Shown here: piece after piece, positions 29,093 through 29,126 of the stretch | Numbering within the stretch: position 1 is the stretch's first letter | How the letters are laid out: every line of letters starts with the position of its first letter | Source of the DNA: Apostichopus californicus | Taxonomy: Eukaryota; Echinodermata; Holothuroidea; Aspidochirotida; Stichopodidae | NCBI GenBank assembly: GCA_020650975.1 | Contig: JAIPMN010015145.1 | Span: 769 to 29,894, forward strand | Reading direction: 5' to 3' | Length of the DNA stretch: 29,126 nt | Made by a program: the position numbers and the translations under genes | The notes under the pieces: generated by a model | Seen by the model: the letters and a program-made list of their open reading frames with translations, nothing else | What the model was told of the DNA's origin: nothing | Database searches by the model: none

Positions 29093-29126
<34 letters not shown>
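28661..29126 (+). other. 3' untranslated region or downstream flank of NCS-1
   Basis: Follows the TGA. It contains a (GACA)n stretch at about 28916-28931, a TG-rich stretch, and ends in a T29 run (29096-29124). I see no AATAAA signal, so the transcript probably continues beyond the window. Short frames here are not supported as genes. Confidence 0.6.

Overview
This is a eukaryotic genomic window carrying one split gene on the + strand: a neuronal calcium sensor 1 (NCS-1/frequenin) orthologue. Eight coding exons (2983-3046, 3989-4013, 9752-9800, 16878-16967, 20121-20199, 21059-21147, 22084-22161, 28565-28660) total 570 nt, join in frame across GT-AG introns, and encode 189 residues. The protein has an N-myristoylation motif, a degenerate first EF-hand and three canonical EF-hands at the positions expected for NCS-1. 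Non-coding DNA is AT-rich, mostly CpG-poor, full of minisatellites and of the word TACAGTAC/GTACTGTA. That texture suggests a marine invertebrate deuterostome, perhaps an echinoderm such as a sea cucumber. The species guess is an inference from texture only.

Layout: 1-2748 is upstream sequence, with a weak case for a TATA/initiator pair near 713-749 and a 5' non-coding exon ending at a gtaagt donor at 1023. A good acceptor at 2747-2748 opens the first coding exon, whose ATG has an in-frame TAA two codons upstream. Intron 1 has a TG-rich array. Intron 2 (5.7 kb) holds three tandem arrays and, directly before exon 3, a broken tandem copy of exon 3 (9619-9660). Intron 3 (7.1 kb) holds a 65-bp array, a retroposon-like hairpin tail, a ten-copy 111/115-bp minisatellite with four-unit higher-order structure, a CpG-rich patch and a long G-run tract. 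Intron 4 has a palindromic CRE, an E-box/TGACCT cluster and single copies of repeats found elsewhere in the window. Intron 5 has a two-type 47-bp array. Intron 6 has a C/CA microsatellite. Intron 7 (6.4 kb) contains the most notable structure: a 3,880-bp element (22497-26376) with 30-bp terminal inverted repeats matching at 29/30 positions, flanked by TA on both sides, with end regions in which CpG steps recur about every 10 bp. It is followed by a 166-bp hairpin element (27132-27297) and an E-box minisatellite.

No second protein-coding gene, tRNA, rRNA or CRISPR array was recognised. The mobile element shows no transposase that I can identify; the open frames inside it are short and of unknown meaning.
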